The notes beneath the pieces were generated by a model. That model had not been told where the DNA came from, searched no databases, and was given only the letters and a program-made list of their open reading frames with translations. DNA of 41,880 nt from Treponema sp. (GTDB lineage Bacteria > Spirochaetota > Spirochaetia > Treponematales > Breznakiellaceae), in assembly GCA_031275325.1 (NCBI GenBank), contig JAISOX010000082.1, positions 1 through 41,880 on the forward strand. The letters are read 5' to 3'. Below are positions 7,939 through 16,765 of the stretch, in pieces. The number at the start of each line of letters is the position of its first letter. Positions within the stretch are counted from its first letter, which is position 1. A program made the translations under genes and the position numbers.

Positions 7939-8156
7939 GCGGCTCAAACGTAGTGGACGCCCGGGGCTTGTCCTGCCCGGAACCTGTTCTTATGGCCCAA
8001 AATGCGTTGAAAGAATACGGTTTGGCGGCTTTTTCTGTGGAGGTGTCCTCAGCCTCAGCGCGGGACAATGTGGAAAAATTCCTGAAAGAAAAAGGCCGGA
8101 CCGTACGGGTGGAAAGTTCCGCGGGAGGGTGGCGTATAGAAGCGGGAGCAGGCTGA
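7935..8156 (+). CDS. TusA/SirA-family sulfur or selenium carrier protein
   Basis: 73-aa single-domain protein. The opening DARGLSCPEP carries the family Cys-Pro-x-Pro motif, with the carrier cysteine at residue 14. TusA-family proteins hold persulfide (or perselenide) on this Cys and pass it to partners. Overlap with yedE by ATGA indicates translational coupling, so the pair probably acts as transporter plus cytosolic acceptor. A second copy of this domain forms the N-terminus of YedF (13949-14590), so the island has two different carriers. Confidence 0.88.
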   Translation: MSGSNVVDARGLSCPEPVLMAQNALKEYGLAAFSVEVSSASARDNVEKFLKEKGRTVRVESSAGGWRIEAGAG

Positions 8157-8164
8157 CCTTGCGA

Positions 8165-8425
8165 ATGGTGGTTACTTTCGATTCGATAAGTTCGAGTCTG
8201 CGCTTCCAGGCAGCATCCGCTTCAGGCGGAGGACCGGGTTTTTCCTGCGCGCTTATACCGTCGCCGGGAAAATTAAGCGCTTCCTGCGGCTATGCCGCCG
8301 AGGTAGAGATGGAAGAACCGGAAAAACTGCTGAAACTGTTGCGGGAACTGAACGTGGAATGGGACGCTGTGTACAGTTCCTGCGGAAAGAACTATCAGGT
8401 GATTTACCGGTACGAAGCAGATTGA
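8165..8425 (+). CDS. DUF3343 (putative Se/S carrier-like) protein
   Basis: 86-aa protein matching the small DUF3343 family by pattern: an N-terminal MVVTFDSISSSLRFQ, a central SCALIPSPGKLSASCGYA loop with two cysteines, and C-terminal SSCGKNYQVIYRYE. Members sit next to YedE/YedF-type genes in selenium-using bacteria and are proposed carriers; no mechanism is assumed here. ATG 8165 is preferred, with TTG 8159 possible. The gene follows the TusA-like gene after 8 nt. It probably ends the uptake unit, since 168 nt separate it from selA. No clear terminator is seen in that gap. Confidence 0.82.
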   Translation: MVVTFDSISSSLRFQAASASGGGPGFSCALIPSPGKLSASCGYAAEVEMEEPEKLLKLLRELNVEWDAVYSSCGKNYQVIYRYEAD

Positions 8426-8593
8426 TCGCCGCCAGAGGGTTTTATCCATAAGGTTCCGAGTAAAATTGGCCGGTTGACTAAGGAGCGGCCGCCGGGGTTT
8501 TGCCTTACCCCAGAGTCATCGCGGTAACTCAAACCGCAAAGCGCTGGAATTCAAAAATTATCATGGTATAGGGTAAGCGGATGGTAAAGACAG

Positions 8594-10015
8594 ATGACTG
8601 ATTCCACTATACACAATGCGCTGCGTTCCATTCCGGCAATGGATGAACTGCTCAATACGCCCTGGGCGCTTGCATTTTCAGGCAGGCTGGGGAGGGAGAC
8701 GGTAAAAAAAATAATAGCAGAGGCGCTGGACGGGTTAAAGCGGGATATATGCGCCGGCGCGCAATTCAATATGCCGGTGGATGGGCTTGCCGCGTTTCGT
8801 GCGGAAAATCTGCTCCGCGCGCGGGCGTCGAGTACGCTTAAACCGGTGATAAATGCTACGGGCGTGGTGGTGCATACCAACCTTGGCCGGTCGCCGCTTG
8901 CCAAGGAGGCCCTTCGCGCGGTACATGAGATTGCAGGCGTTTACAGTACCCTGGAATATGCACCGGAAAAAGGCGGACGGGACGGGCGCAATGCTCATGT
9001 TGAATGGAGCGTCTGCCAGATGACCGGCGCTGAAGCCGCGCTGGTGGTGAACAATAATGCCGCGGCGGTACTGCTGGCGTTGTCCGCGACGGCTGCGGGA
9101 CGGGAAGTGATCGTATCCTGCGGGGAGCTTGTCGAGATAGGCGGCTCTTTCAGAATTCCCGAAATAATCTCTTTTTCGGGCGCAAAAATGACCGCTATTG
9201 GCTGTACAAACGTAACCCGTATAAGGGACTACCGTAACGCAATCACGGAAAATACCGCGGTTTTGCTCAAGGTTCACCCCTCAAACTACCGGATAGACGG
9301 TTTTGTAAAACCCGTTCCCCGTGAAGAACTGGCGGAACTGGCGGCTTCCCGGGCGCTGGTATTCATGGAGGATCTTGGCAGCGGCCTCCTCTGTCAGCCT
9401 GGCGTCTCCTTTGCAAACCGGGAACATCAGGTCAGGGATTGTCTTAAATCTGGCGCGGGCGTGGTAACTTTTTCGGGGGACAAATTACTTGGCGGGCCGC
9501 AGATCGGCGTAATCGCCGGTTCAAAGCATCTGATAGACACGATGAAGCGCCACCAGCTTTTGCGGGCGCTGCGGGTGGATAAAATGACCCTCGCGGCCTT
9601 TGAAGCGACGCTCCGGATGTATCTTTCCGGCAGGCAGGGTGAGATTCCGGTGATCAGGATGATAGAAGCGGACAAAAAGACGCTTCTTAAAAAAGCCCGG
9701 GCTTTGTGCCGTATGTTGAAGGACGCCGCGGCCCGGGTGAACGCCGTTGCTCTTGTCATTTCTGTTGTGGAGACCTGTGACGCGGTGGGCGGCGGCGCGT
9801 ATCCCACGGACAAACTTCCTGGTTACGGCGTTGCGGTCCGGGCCGCTTCCGGCAGCGCCGAAGGACTCGCGCTGGGTCTCAGAACAGCCCCTATTCCGGT
9901 GATTCCGGGGCTACGGGACGGCTGCGTCATCCTTCATGTCCGCGCGCTGTTACCCGGCGATGAGCAGTCAATCGCTGCGGCATTTACCGCGGCATTGTCC
10001 GCTATGGGCAGGTAA
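8594..10015 (+). CDS. selA: L-seryl-tRNA(Sec) selenium transferase
   Basis: 473-aa PLP enzyme converting Ser-tRNA(Sec) to Sec-tRNA(Sec) with selenophosphate. The N-terminal tRNA-binding region (1-80) has the LRSIPAMDELL element. The family core INATGVVVHTNLGRSPL is at 87-103, and the PLP lysine is K297 in TFSGDKLLGGPQ (E. coli K295). Length is normal. The start at 8594 agrees with family N-termini, though the upstream Shine-Dalgarno (GGATGG) is weak. selB follows only after a 508-bp gap and an HU-like gene, so the usual direct selA-selB coupling is broken here. Confidence 0.96.
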   Translation: MTDSTIHNALRSIPAMDELLNTPWALAFSGRLGRETVKKIIAEALDGLKRDICAGAQFNMPVDGLAAFRAENLLRARASSTLKPVINATGVVVHTNLGRSPLAKEALRAVHEIAGVYSTLEYAPEKGGRDGRNAHVEWSVCQMTGAEAALVVNNNAAAVLLALSATAAGREVIVSCGELVEIGGSFRIPEIISFSGAKMTAIGCTNVTRIRDYRNAITENTAVLLKVHPSNYRIDGFVKPVPREELAELAASRALVFMEDLGSGLLCQPGVSFANREHQVRDCLKSGAGVVTFSGDKLLGGPQIGVIAGSKHLIDTMKRHQLLRALRVDKMTLAAFEATLRMYLSGRQGEIPVIRMIEADKKTLLKKARALCRMLKDAAARVNAVALVISVVETCDAVGGGAYPTDKLPGYGVAVRAASGSAEGLALGLRTAPIPVIPGLRDGCVILHVRALLPGDEQSIAAAFTAALSAMGR

Positions 10016-10464
10016 GCAGGGAGTACAATACGGCGATTTCGATAGAAACATACAATTATACTATGCCAGGATCAACGTTATGGGACTTGGAAAGATGAAC
10101 CGGTTTGCTGCGGTTGACCTTTGTCCGATACAAGCGGTCAATAGCTCCTCCTTTTTGTTCAAGAGATACCGATTTATTACTTAACATAAAGGGATCAGTG
10201 AAATTAAACAACATAACAAACAAAATTGGTGCGAAATGATTGCCTTCTTATAATACCTTATGGTTTAAATAAGCGTCATGGACCGGTTCGGAAACCTCCA
10301 CTGCTGAACCCCAGCCCCTTAGCACATGCAGCAGGTTCAGTGTTTTGTAAGGCCGGTACTGGGCTAAAGCCTCCGGCAGCCAACCGGGTTGCCGGGCCAA
10401 GTCCTCGAATCTTCTAAAATCGTCCGGTTATTTTGAAAAAAGCTCCGATAATTTCGATAAAGAC
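10016..10464 (+). other. Gene-free stretch between selA and the HU-like gene
   Basis: No ORF with a credible start or family pattern is seen on either strand. It contains a direct or inverted CTGAACC/GGTTCAG pair (about 10304-10340), a GCCGG...CCGGC pair (about 10352-10377) and AT-rich DNA. No known riboswitch or tRNA was recognised. The stretch ends at a clear promoter (10465-10494). Confidence 0.5.
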
Positions 10465-10494
10465 TTGATAAAAATAAATTTCTACCCCTATGAT
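10465..10494 (+). promoter_or_regulatory. Promoter of the HU-like gene and selB
   Basis: TTGATA (10465-10470), 18-bp spacer, TATGAT (10489-10494). The leader is about 25 nt and carries AAAAGGAG before the start at 10524. Confidence 0.7.
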
Positions 10495-10523
10495 TAGCTA
10501 ATTTTCCCTGAAAAGGAGTATAT

Positions 10524-10838
10524 ATGCCGGTTAAACTGAAGAAAATCAAGCGGAAAAGCCCGCTTAATACGGCGCTTTCCAAGTGGTATCGTACTCAGGA
10601 GACCACCGGAAGCGTGGGCTTACAGGAAATCGAGGGACGGGCCGCGCTTTCCCTGGGGGACATACAGAGCGTCAAACTGGAGGATTTGGGGACATTCCGC
10701 ATTACCCTATCCAGTGAGGGCATGGCAACCCCGGATGAGTTGAACGCCCGTCATGGTAAAGGGACAAAGCTGGTGTTTTTGCCGAGGGTTGAACTGAAAC
10801 GCAGCCTTGGGGATATTTCTTTTGAAAGGGCGCCGTAA
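10524..10838 (+). CDS. HU-like DNA-binding protein (HU-HIG type)
   Basis: 104-aa basic protein. A lysine-rich start ([11 protein letters not shown]) is followed by a helical segment. The C-terminal half ([21 protein letters not shown], then a strand with [12 protein letters not shown]) resembles the HU/IHF-related HIG subfamily, in which a gly-thr-phe-arg strand leads to SSEG. The match is by pattern, so the family call is moderate. Nucleoid or promoter binding is the expected role. AAAAGGAG gives a strong start. The selB ATG lies 5 nt after its stop with no ribosome site of its own, so selB is probably translationally coupled to this gene. Confidence 0.68.
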   Translation: MPVKLKKIKRKSPLNTALSKWYRTQETTGSVGLQEIEGRAALSLGDIQSVKLEDLGTFRITLSSEGMATPDELNARHGKGTKLVFLPRVELKRSLGDISFERAP

Positions 10839-10843
10839 AAATA

Positions 10844-12793
10844 ATGGAGTACCCCTTTATATTTGGGACTGCCGGGCATATCGACCACGGTAAAACCGCG
10901 CTTGTACGGGCTCTCACAGGAGTAGACTGCGACCGCCTTGAGGAAGAAAAGCGCCGGGGTATCACCATTGAGCTGGGTTTTGCCCCATTGACCTTGGCTA
11001 ACGGGAAGACCGTGAGCATCGTGGATGTCCCCGGACACGAGCGCTTTATACGGCAAATGGCGGCAGGCGCTGCCGGTATGGACGCGGCCATGCTGGTAAT
11101 TGCGGCAAGCGAAGGGGTCATGCCCCAGACCCGGGAGCACCTGGATATTCTCCATATTCTTGGCGTCAAATTCGGTTTGGTGGCTCTGACCAAGAAAGAT
11201 TTGGTTGACGGCGAAACCCTGGAACTGGCGATTGCGGAAGCAGTGGACGTAATCCGGGGAACCTGCCTTGAGGCCGCGCCCATCATTCCTGTTTCATCGG
11301 TAACCGGAGAAGGGGTCTTACGCATACGGGAGGAAATGGAACGGATCCTGGATACCATACCGCCGAGAAAGGGGTTCGGCGCGTTTTTCCTTCCCATTGA
11401 CCGGGTCTTCAGCCAAAAGGGGTTCGGGACGGTGGTAACCGGAACTTCCTATCAGGGGAGTATTGCCGTAGGGGATGAAGTGGCTATTATGCCTTCCGCT
11501 GCGGTGGGAAAGGTCCGTTCCCTCCAGACCCATGGGGCGAATATCCATACGGTTCCCGCAGGTCAGCGGGTGGCCGTCAACCTCTCTTCCGTTTCCCAGG
11601 CCCAACTGGAGCGGGGGGATGCGGTCTGTGCAAAAGGGGCTTTTATCGCCACCAACTGCATGAATACCTGGCTTGAGGTCCTGCCCTCCGCGCCAAAGGG
11701 CGTAACTCACTGGCAGCGGGTGCGGCTCCATGTGGGGACCGCGGATGTTATCGCCAGGGTTTCCCTGCTCGACATGAAGGGGGACAAGAAAAAATCAGCC
11801 ATCCTGCCGGGAAGCGGCGGGCCTGCGCAGCTGCTCACCGAATCCAAAATAACCGTTACTGCGGGACAACGATTCGTGATTCGCTTCTACAGTCCGCTGC
11901 TCACCATAGGCGGGGGACGGATTATGCTGCCCAATGCGGAAGCGGTAAAAGGCAGGGCAGAGCGTGAAGCCAAAGCAGCCATAATCACGGCACTGTCAGG
12001 CGATTTCGGTCCGGTTTCCCTGCTTGCGGCAATCCTTTGGGATAAGGGCATCCTGAACGTATCCGGCCTGTTCGCGCTGTCCCAGATGGATAAAAAGGTA
12101 TTCCAGGAGAACCTGGGCTTACTGTCCGCTGCAGCGGAGAAATACGGACTTTTGGAATTCGGCTCATCCCGGAATTTCATCTCCGCGGCCGCGTTCGACC
12201 GGGCGCTCCATGGGGTGCTGCGGATTCTCCGGGACTTCCATGCCAAGTATCCTGAACGCGCGGGAATAGACGCCGAGAAATTACATGCCTCCCTGGGCGA
12301 TGGGGCGGCTAAAATTACCAGCGGGGATTTCAAAGAACTCATCCGCCTCATGGCGGCAAAAAATAGCATTGTGTCTGTTGAGGCCCAGGGAAAAACCTGT
12401 TACCGGATGGCAGGATACAGCCAGTCTCTGGATAAAAAACTCATGGACCTTGTGGAGCGTATCAGGGATGAGAGCGCGGGCGCGCGCTTCAATCTGGTAA
12501 AACTTTCGGAACTGGAAGAGAAACTAAGGGCTTCCCCTTCCTATATAAAGCGGGCGCTTGTCTTTTTGCGGGAAAGCGAGGACCTCAGGGTACTGGAAGG
12601 GGGCCTCTTGTTCCCCCGTGAGACCAGGGAACAGCTCCTTAGGGAGATTGCTTCGATGAACGGCGATATAACCGTGGCCTCCCTGCGGGACGCTCTGGGG
12701 GTGAACAGAAAATACAGCCTCGCGATGCTTGATTTCCTGGACGCCCAGGGATTGACCCAGCGGGTCGGGGATAAAAGGATTCTGAAAAGATAG
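10844..12793 (+). CDS. selB: Selenocysteine-specific translation elongation factor
   Basis: 649-aa EF-Tu-like GTPase that carries Sec-tRNA(Sec) to UGA codons followed by a SECIS hairpin. G1 [11 protein letters not shown] (8-18), G3 DVPGHERF (61-68) and G4 TKKD (116-119) are intact. Beta-barrel domains follow to about residue 370. The C-terminal 250 residues are helical with repeated winged-helix patterns (for example [24 protein letters not shown]), the SECIS-binding part. Length is close to E. coli SelB (614) with modest extension. It is in the same transcript as the HU-like gene and convergent with the desulfurase gene, with 22 bp between the stops. Confidence 0.96.
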   Translation: MEYPFIFGTAGHIDHGKTALVRALTGVDCDRLEEEKRRGITIELGFAPLTLANGKTVSIVDVPGHERFIRQMAAGAAGMDAAMLVIAASEGVMPQTREHLDILHILGVKFGLVALTKKDLVDGETLELAIAEAVDVIRGTCLEAAPIIPVSSVTGEGVLRIREEMERILDTIPPRKGFGAFFLPIDRVFSQKGFGTVVTGTSYQGSIAVGDEVAIMPSAAVGKVRSLQTHGANIHTVPAGQRVAVNLSSVSQAQLERGDAVCAKGAFIATNCMNTWLEVLPSAPKGVTHWQRVRLHVGTADVIARVSLLDMKGDKKKSAILPGSGGPAQLLTESKITVTAGQRFVIRFYSPLLTIGGGRIMLPNAEAVKGRAEREAKAAIITALSGDFGPVSLLAAILWDKGILNVSGLFALSQMDKKVFQENLGLLSAAAEKYGLLEFGSSRNFISAAAFDRALHGVLRILRDFHAKYPERAGIDAEKLHASLGDGAAKITSGDFKELIRLMAAKNSIVSVEAQGKTCYRMAGYSQSLDKKLMDLVERIRDESAGARFNLVKLSELEEKLRASPSYIKRALVFLRESEDLRVLEGGLLFPRETREQLLREIASMNGDITVASLRDALGVNRKYSLAMLDFLDAQGLTQRVGDKRILKR

Positions 12794-12815
12794 GGCTTAT
12801 CGTTCCCGCGGCGCG

Positions 12816-13952
12816 CTACAGATCGGACAGCGCTTCAAGGACCGCGTCAATGTCTTCCTCGGTTGTTTCCCTGCCAAAACTGAAACGAACCGTGCCGCCC
12901 GGATAGGTCCCGGCGGTTTTATGGGCCAGGGGAGAACAGTGCAGCCCGCTGCGGGTAATGATGCCCCGGGTTTCAAACAACTGTCTTGCGGCTTCTCCTG
13001 AGTCGTATCCCTGGACAACCACTGAAACAGGCGCTGCCCTGCGATCCGGGTCGAGGGGGCCGTAGCGTGTTACTTTTTTTAGTTCCCCCAGCCCCGCGAT
13101 GAAGCGCGCGGTGAGGGAGCGTTCCCGTTCCCGTATGTTTTCCACGCCGGCGCGTAAAATCTCCTCTACGGATACGGCAAGGCTGAGTATGCCTATGGTG
13201 TTTTGCGTGCCTGGTTCGAACTTGTCCGGCATGAACTGCGGCATATCAAGGGAACCGGACGCGCTGCCGGTGCCTCCCGACGCCCAGGGCCGCATTTCAC
13301 GGGAAGCCCCATCCCCAATCACGAAGCCGCCAATGCCCGCAAGACCGCCAAGCCCCTTATGACCGGTAAACACGATAACATCGGCAATGCCCCAATCTCC
13401 TCCCGTAACCGGCAAGACGCCGGCAGTCTGCGCCGTGTCCAAAATAGAAAGAACGCCGTACTCCCGGGCAATCCTGCAACATTCCGCTGCAGGCAATAGC
13501 GTACCGAGCACATTTGACGCATGGGACATGACGAGGAGCCTGGTGTTTTTTCGTATAGCCTTGCGGAGGGTTTCGGCGTCCAGCGAACCATCGGAATCGC
13601 ACTGAAGCCAGCCTATCTCTATCACGCTGTTTTTTCGCAGAGCCTCAAGCGGCCGCGCGGACGCGTTGTGTTCCACCATCGTGGCCAGTACGTGGTCTCC
13701 CGGCCTGATCAGGCCGTTTATCGCCATATTCAGCGACTGGGTTGCGCCGCTGGTGAACAGCACCTGCAAGGGATCAGCCGCATTGAAAAGCCTCGCGAGG
13801 GCTTTGCGGGCCCGCAGGGCTATCGCCCCCGCCTCAAGCCCCTCAAAATTCCGGGCCGCGTTAAGGTGTGTTCCGCCAAGGTATTCGCAGAGTTCTTTGA
13901 CCACCCCAGGGGACAAGGCAGGAGAGGTGGCGGCATAATTGGCGTATATCAT
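12816..13952 (-). CDS. Class V aminotransferase-fold cysteine desulfurase / selenocysteine lyase-like enzyme
   Basis: 378-aa PLP enzyme of the NifS/SufS superfamily, similar in pattern to the desulfurase family (type EF2568) found with selenium genes. The PLP lysine K199 lies in FTGHKGLGG and the mobile Cys C339 in SGLHCSPLAH. The opening YANYAATS is also typical. It would release sulfur or selenium from cysteine or selenocysteine, here probably feeding SelD. The ATG overlaps the yedF stop (ATGA), and it is last in the operon selD-yedF-desulfurase. No terminator is evident before the converging selB. Confidence 0.88.
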   Translation of the reverse strand: MIYANYAATSPALSPGVVKELCEYLGGTHLNAARNFEGLEAGAIALRARKALARLFNAADPLQVLFTSGATQSLNMAINGLIRPGDHVLATMVEHNASARPLEALRKNSVIEIGWLQCDSDGSLDAETLRKAIRKNTRLLVMSHASNVLGTLLPAAECCRIAREYGVLSILDTAQTAGVLPVTGGDWGIADVIVFTGHKGLGGLAGIGGFVIGDGASREMRPWASGGTGSASGSLDMPQFMPDKFEPGTQNTIGILSLAVSVEEILRAGVENIRERERSLTARFIAGLGELKKVTRYGPLDPDRRAAPVSVVVQGYDSGEAARQLFETRGIITRSGLHCSPLAHKTAGTYPGGTVRFSFGRETTEEDIDAVLEALSDL

Positions 13953-14590
13953 ATGGTAAGCACGACAGACGCCTTGGCCAAACGGTTTACTATGTGCATC
14001 ATGTCCACAATGCTTCCCACCGCCAGGGATTCGGTCAAGGTATAGTAATTGGCGCAGGTTCCACAGGTGTATATTCCCGTGCCTTTCTCTTCCAGCGCCT
14101 TGAGGTCAGGGACGGTATTTGCCCCTGCCGTGGTGAGCCGCGCCCCGCCGTTTAAAAACATGACCGCTTCAGGCAGGGGGTTTAATTGGGTCAGTGAAAA
14201 GATAAACCCTTTGATAAGCATACGCCCAAGTTCATCTGAGCCTCTGCCCATAGTATCGGAGGTTATCAGCACGACCGGCCCCTTCTTCGCCCCATCCCCG
14301 ATGGCGGGGAGAGTTTCCGGCGGACTGTCCGGCTGCGGTTCCGGCGGAGATTCCGTGGTAAAAATGCGGCCGGCCTCTGGGTTTTTCACGATACGTACCC
14401 GGTACGCGTGCCCCTCCTCAACATACGAAAAACCGCAGCCGGTTCCCTTTGCCATCTTTTCGAGGTTTTGCACCGCGGCCGTGTTGTCCACCAACACCAT
14501 AACCCCCGCTGCATCCTGTTCGGCAAGGATTTCTTGTGCTTTTACCACCGGAATGGGGCAGGGCTGCCCCAGCATATCCAATGTTTTCAT
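13949..14590 (-). CDS. yedF: Selenium metabolism protein YedF (TusA-like domain plus DsrE-like domain)
   Basis: 213-aa two-domain protein. Residues 1-75 are TusA-like (DMLGQPCPIPVVKA, carrier Cys11). A Pro/Glu-rich linker covers about 76-100. Residues 105-213 are DsrE-like (VVLITSDTMGRGSDELG...; cysteines in YTCGTCANYY). This architecture is the one annotated as the sulfurtransferase-like selenium protein YedF, commonly beside SelD. AGGAGG lies 7 nt before the ATG. It sits between selD and the desulfurase, overlapping the latter by four bases. A role in passing selenide to SelD is inferred from the context. Confidence 0.92.
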   Translation of the reverse strand: MKTLDMLGQPCPIPVVKAQEILAEQDAAGVMVLVDNTAAVQNLEKMAKGTGCGFSYVEEGHAYRVRIVKNPEAGRIFTTESPPEPQPDSPPETLPAIGDGAKKGPVVLITSDTMGRGSDELGRMLIKGFIFSLTQLNPLPEAVMFLNGGARLTTAGANTVPDLKALEEKGTGIYTCGTCANYYTLTESLAVGSIVDMMHIVNRLAKASVVLTI

Positions 14591-14642
14591 ACAAACCTCC
14601 TGTTACTATGGGTGAAGCGCAACAAATCCCTAGTGTAACGGT

Positions 14643-15674
14643 TCATCCGAATACTATCAAGTCTTCTGATCGGGGCAAGATTTCCCCTATGATCGCAGCG
14701 GATCCGTCTCCCCCGTTTTTTATGCGCCGGATAAGTGCATCCGCTTCATCGGGCGGCGCGGCTATCAAAAGCCCGCCCGATGTCTGGGGGTCGAACAGCA
14801 ACTCCTGGACGGCAAAGGGGAGCGGGTTTACGTTGACGGCCTTTTCCACACGGTTGCGGTTGCGCTGTCCCGCAGCGGTCAAGAGATACGCATTGGCGTA
14901 GTCCGCTGCCTCGGGAATACGGGGCAGCGCGTCAGGGTAGAGCATAATTGATACTGCGTCCCCTGCCATCTCCAGGGCATGAACAAGCAGCCCGAAGCCG
15001 GTAACATCGGTACAGGCGCTTACCTCAAAACCCGCCATGGCTTCGCAGGCATAGCGGTTCAGCCTTTCCATGGATGCAACCGCCTGCTGGACCGCCTGCT
15101 CCTCCGCCATCCCCACCCGGAGCGCGGCCATCACGATGCCTACGCCCAGGGGTTTGGTGAGCAGCAATGTATGCCCGGCTTTGGGCGTATTGTTGCGCAG
15201 GATCTTCGCGGTTTCAACCGTGCCGGTAACGGCCAGGCCGTATTTTGGCTCCCGGTCGTATATGGAGTGTCCGCCGCCCAGCACCGCGCCGGCTTCCGCG
15301 ATTTTTTCCGCGCCTCCGGCCAGTATATCCGCCAGAATCTTGGTATCCAGGGCTTCGGGGAAACACACCAGATTCAGCGCAAGAACCGGCCGTCCGCCCA
15401 TGGCCCACACATCGCTGAGGGCGTTTGCCGCGGCGATCCGCCCAAACCTGCGGGCCTCATTGATCATGGGGGGGAAAAAATCAACCGTGAATATGAGGGA
15501 CTGTTTCTCATCAAGTTGATAAACCGCCGCGTCATCGGAAGCGTCGTATCCCACGAGCAGCCGTTTATCCTTACTCCCTGGGATCCCCGCGAGCAGGCGC
15601 AGAAGCCCCTCGCTTTCTATCTTGGCCCCGCAGCCGCCGCTTACGCAGTTTGACCACAACGTACCCTGTACCAT
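14643..15674 (-). CDS. selD: Selenide, water dikinase (selenophosphate synthetase)
   Basis: 343-aa enzyme making selenophosphate from selenide and ATP. The glycine-rich active-site loop reads SGGCGAK: Cys15 matches catalytic Cys17 of E. coli SelD and Lys18 matches Lys20, while the second cysteine of the usual GCGCK is alanine. It is thus a cysteine form and not itself a selenoprotein. Further family motifs are LLVGYDASDDAAVY, GGHSI and TDVTGFGLLVH. AAGGAG lies 7 nt before ATG 15674. First gene of the selD-yedF-desulfurase operon. A possible -10 (TATACT, plus 15715-15720) has only a poor -35. Confidence 0.95.
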   Translation of the reverse strand: MVQGTLWSNCVSGGCGAKIESEGLLRLLAGIPGSKDKRLLVGYDASDDAAVYQLDEKQSLIFTVDFFPPMINEARRFGRIAAANALSDVWAMGGRPVLALNLVCFPEALDTKILADILAGGAEKIAEAGAVLGGGHSIYDREPKYGLAVTGTVETAKILRNNTPKAGHTLLLTKPLGVGIVMAALRVGMAEEQAVQQAVASMERLNRYACEAMAGFEVSACTDVTGFGLLVHALEMAGDAVSIMLYPDALPRIPEAADYANAYLLTAAGQRNRNRVEKAVNVNPLPFAVQELLFDPQTSGGLLIAAPPDEADALIRRIKNGGDGSAAIIGEILPRSEDLIVFG

Positions 15675-16102
15675 ACATGCTCCTTCTTACCGCTTACAAA
15701 GCATCTCCTGGGCCAGTATACTTGGTATTGCAAACCATGTCTTGTATCCATGCCTTGCATGAAAGGTTAGGGCTATACTGCTGGTAAAGCTCCATCCGGC
15801 CGCCCCTATTGGAAAGGTCCTTATTAGCGTGTCTTTTTGCCGGTCAGCGGGTTTGGTTCTTCCCCAAAATATGCGGCAGCAAGCCCTGCGGGTACCTTGC
15901 GCGGTGCGGCTGCGCGGTGAAGGGCTGGCATAAAACAAAAGGACATGGGCAAGGATACAAGCCTATGCCCTTCCGCAGAACGTCGATAAGGCCCCTGCCA
16001 AGAGGTTACCCCTGCTTGTCCGCAGATTTCACGGATTTTCACCGGTTTAAGCGGGCTTTAGTTCAAAAATCCGTGTAATCTGTGAACCCTTATGCGCTTG
16101 GT
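15675..16102. other. Gene-free stretch upstream of selD
   Basis: About 430 bp without a supportable gene. It holds the selD ribosome site, the weak selD promoter region (15715-15745) and a 17-bp inverted repeat (16023-16082). Open frames here have no start context or family pattern. Confidence 0.5.
16023..16082. repeat. 17-bp inverted repeat with a 26-nt loop
   Basis: CAGATTTCACGGATTTT (16023-16039) pairs with AAAATCCGTGTAATCTG (16066-16082) with one mismatch. No T-tract follows on either strand, so it is not a standard terminator. It lies beyond the stop of the minus-strand gene at 16103. Confidence 0.75.
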
Positions 16103-16765
16103 TTATCCGATGATGGCGGAAACCACCGGGGACCACTGCCCCTGGTCGCCCTTGCTGTTTTCGTAGCAGGAAGCGTAGTACGCGGTCTTTCCCTGGTCCG
16201 CTTCCGTGTGCGGGATGACAAGGCTCGTGCGCCGGCTGAAACGGGACTTGGGCAGGTCCTCCCCGGCAGGAGGCCGCTCCCCGCCCACCTGCCAGGCGTA
16301 ACGCACCCCGTACGCGTCCCCTGGTTTGGCGGTGTCCTTCCGCCCCCGGTTCAGGGCCCGTACGCGGTGCTCGTAGTGGTTGACCGTGTTCTCCACCACG
16401 GTCTCAGGCTGGGATGCAGGCGCCGGGTGGGGCGTGGGTTTCGTATCCGCGGGATGAATCCCCAGGGTCTGTTTCACGTCGTCCGGGATTTTTTTGTTGT
16501 ACCGGACGCTCGTCCTGGCAAAATCCCGCAGCGCGCTGCTGACCGCGTCCTTGGCCTCTTCCTTTAACAGCCGTTTCGCGGATGAATCGTCCGCCTCGAA
16601 CCCGCTTCGGGCGTTCAAGAACGCGTCGATCTTCCCCAAAACAGCGGTAACCTCCGCCTGTTCCCAGCCGTACGCGGCGACGCTTTGGGAGTCCGACAGA
16701 ACCGCCTTCCATTTCCCGCATAAATCGACTAAATCCTGTTCTCGTTTGGGCATCCAATCCGCCAT
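16103..16765 (-). CDS. Conserved-looking hypothetical protein
   Basis: 220-aa soluble protein that I do not recognise. Residues 1-105 are predicted helical and charged (PKREQDLVDLCGKWKAVL..., AKRLLKEEAKDAV). A Pro/Thr-rich hinge covers about 106-125. The C-terminal 95 residues look beta-rich and fibronectin-like (GDAYGVRYAWQVGGERP..., then a closing GQWSPVVSAIIG). No signal peptide or membrane segment is seen. Translation is well supported by AAGGAGG 7 nt before the ATG at 16765. It stands alone; a small 21-bp array lies 53 bp upstream of its start. Confidence 0.7.
   Translation of the reverse strand: MADWMPKREQDLVDLCGKWKAVLSDSQSVAAYGWEQAEVTAVLGKIDAFLNARSGFEADDSSAKRLLKEEAKDAVSSALRDFARTSVRYNKKIPDDVKQTLGIHPADTKPTPHPAPASQPETVVENTVNHYEHRVRALNRGRKDTAKPGDAYGVRYAWQVGGERPPAGEDLPKSRFSRRTSLVIPHTEADQGKTAYYASCYENSKGDQGQWSPVVSAIIG

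Noticed and set aside
10016-10464. Riboswitch between selA and the HU-like gene
   Set aside because: Short inverted repeats exist, but no conserved core of a known class could be matched.
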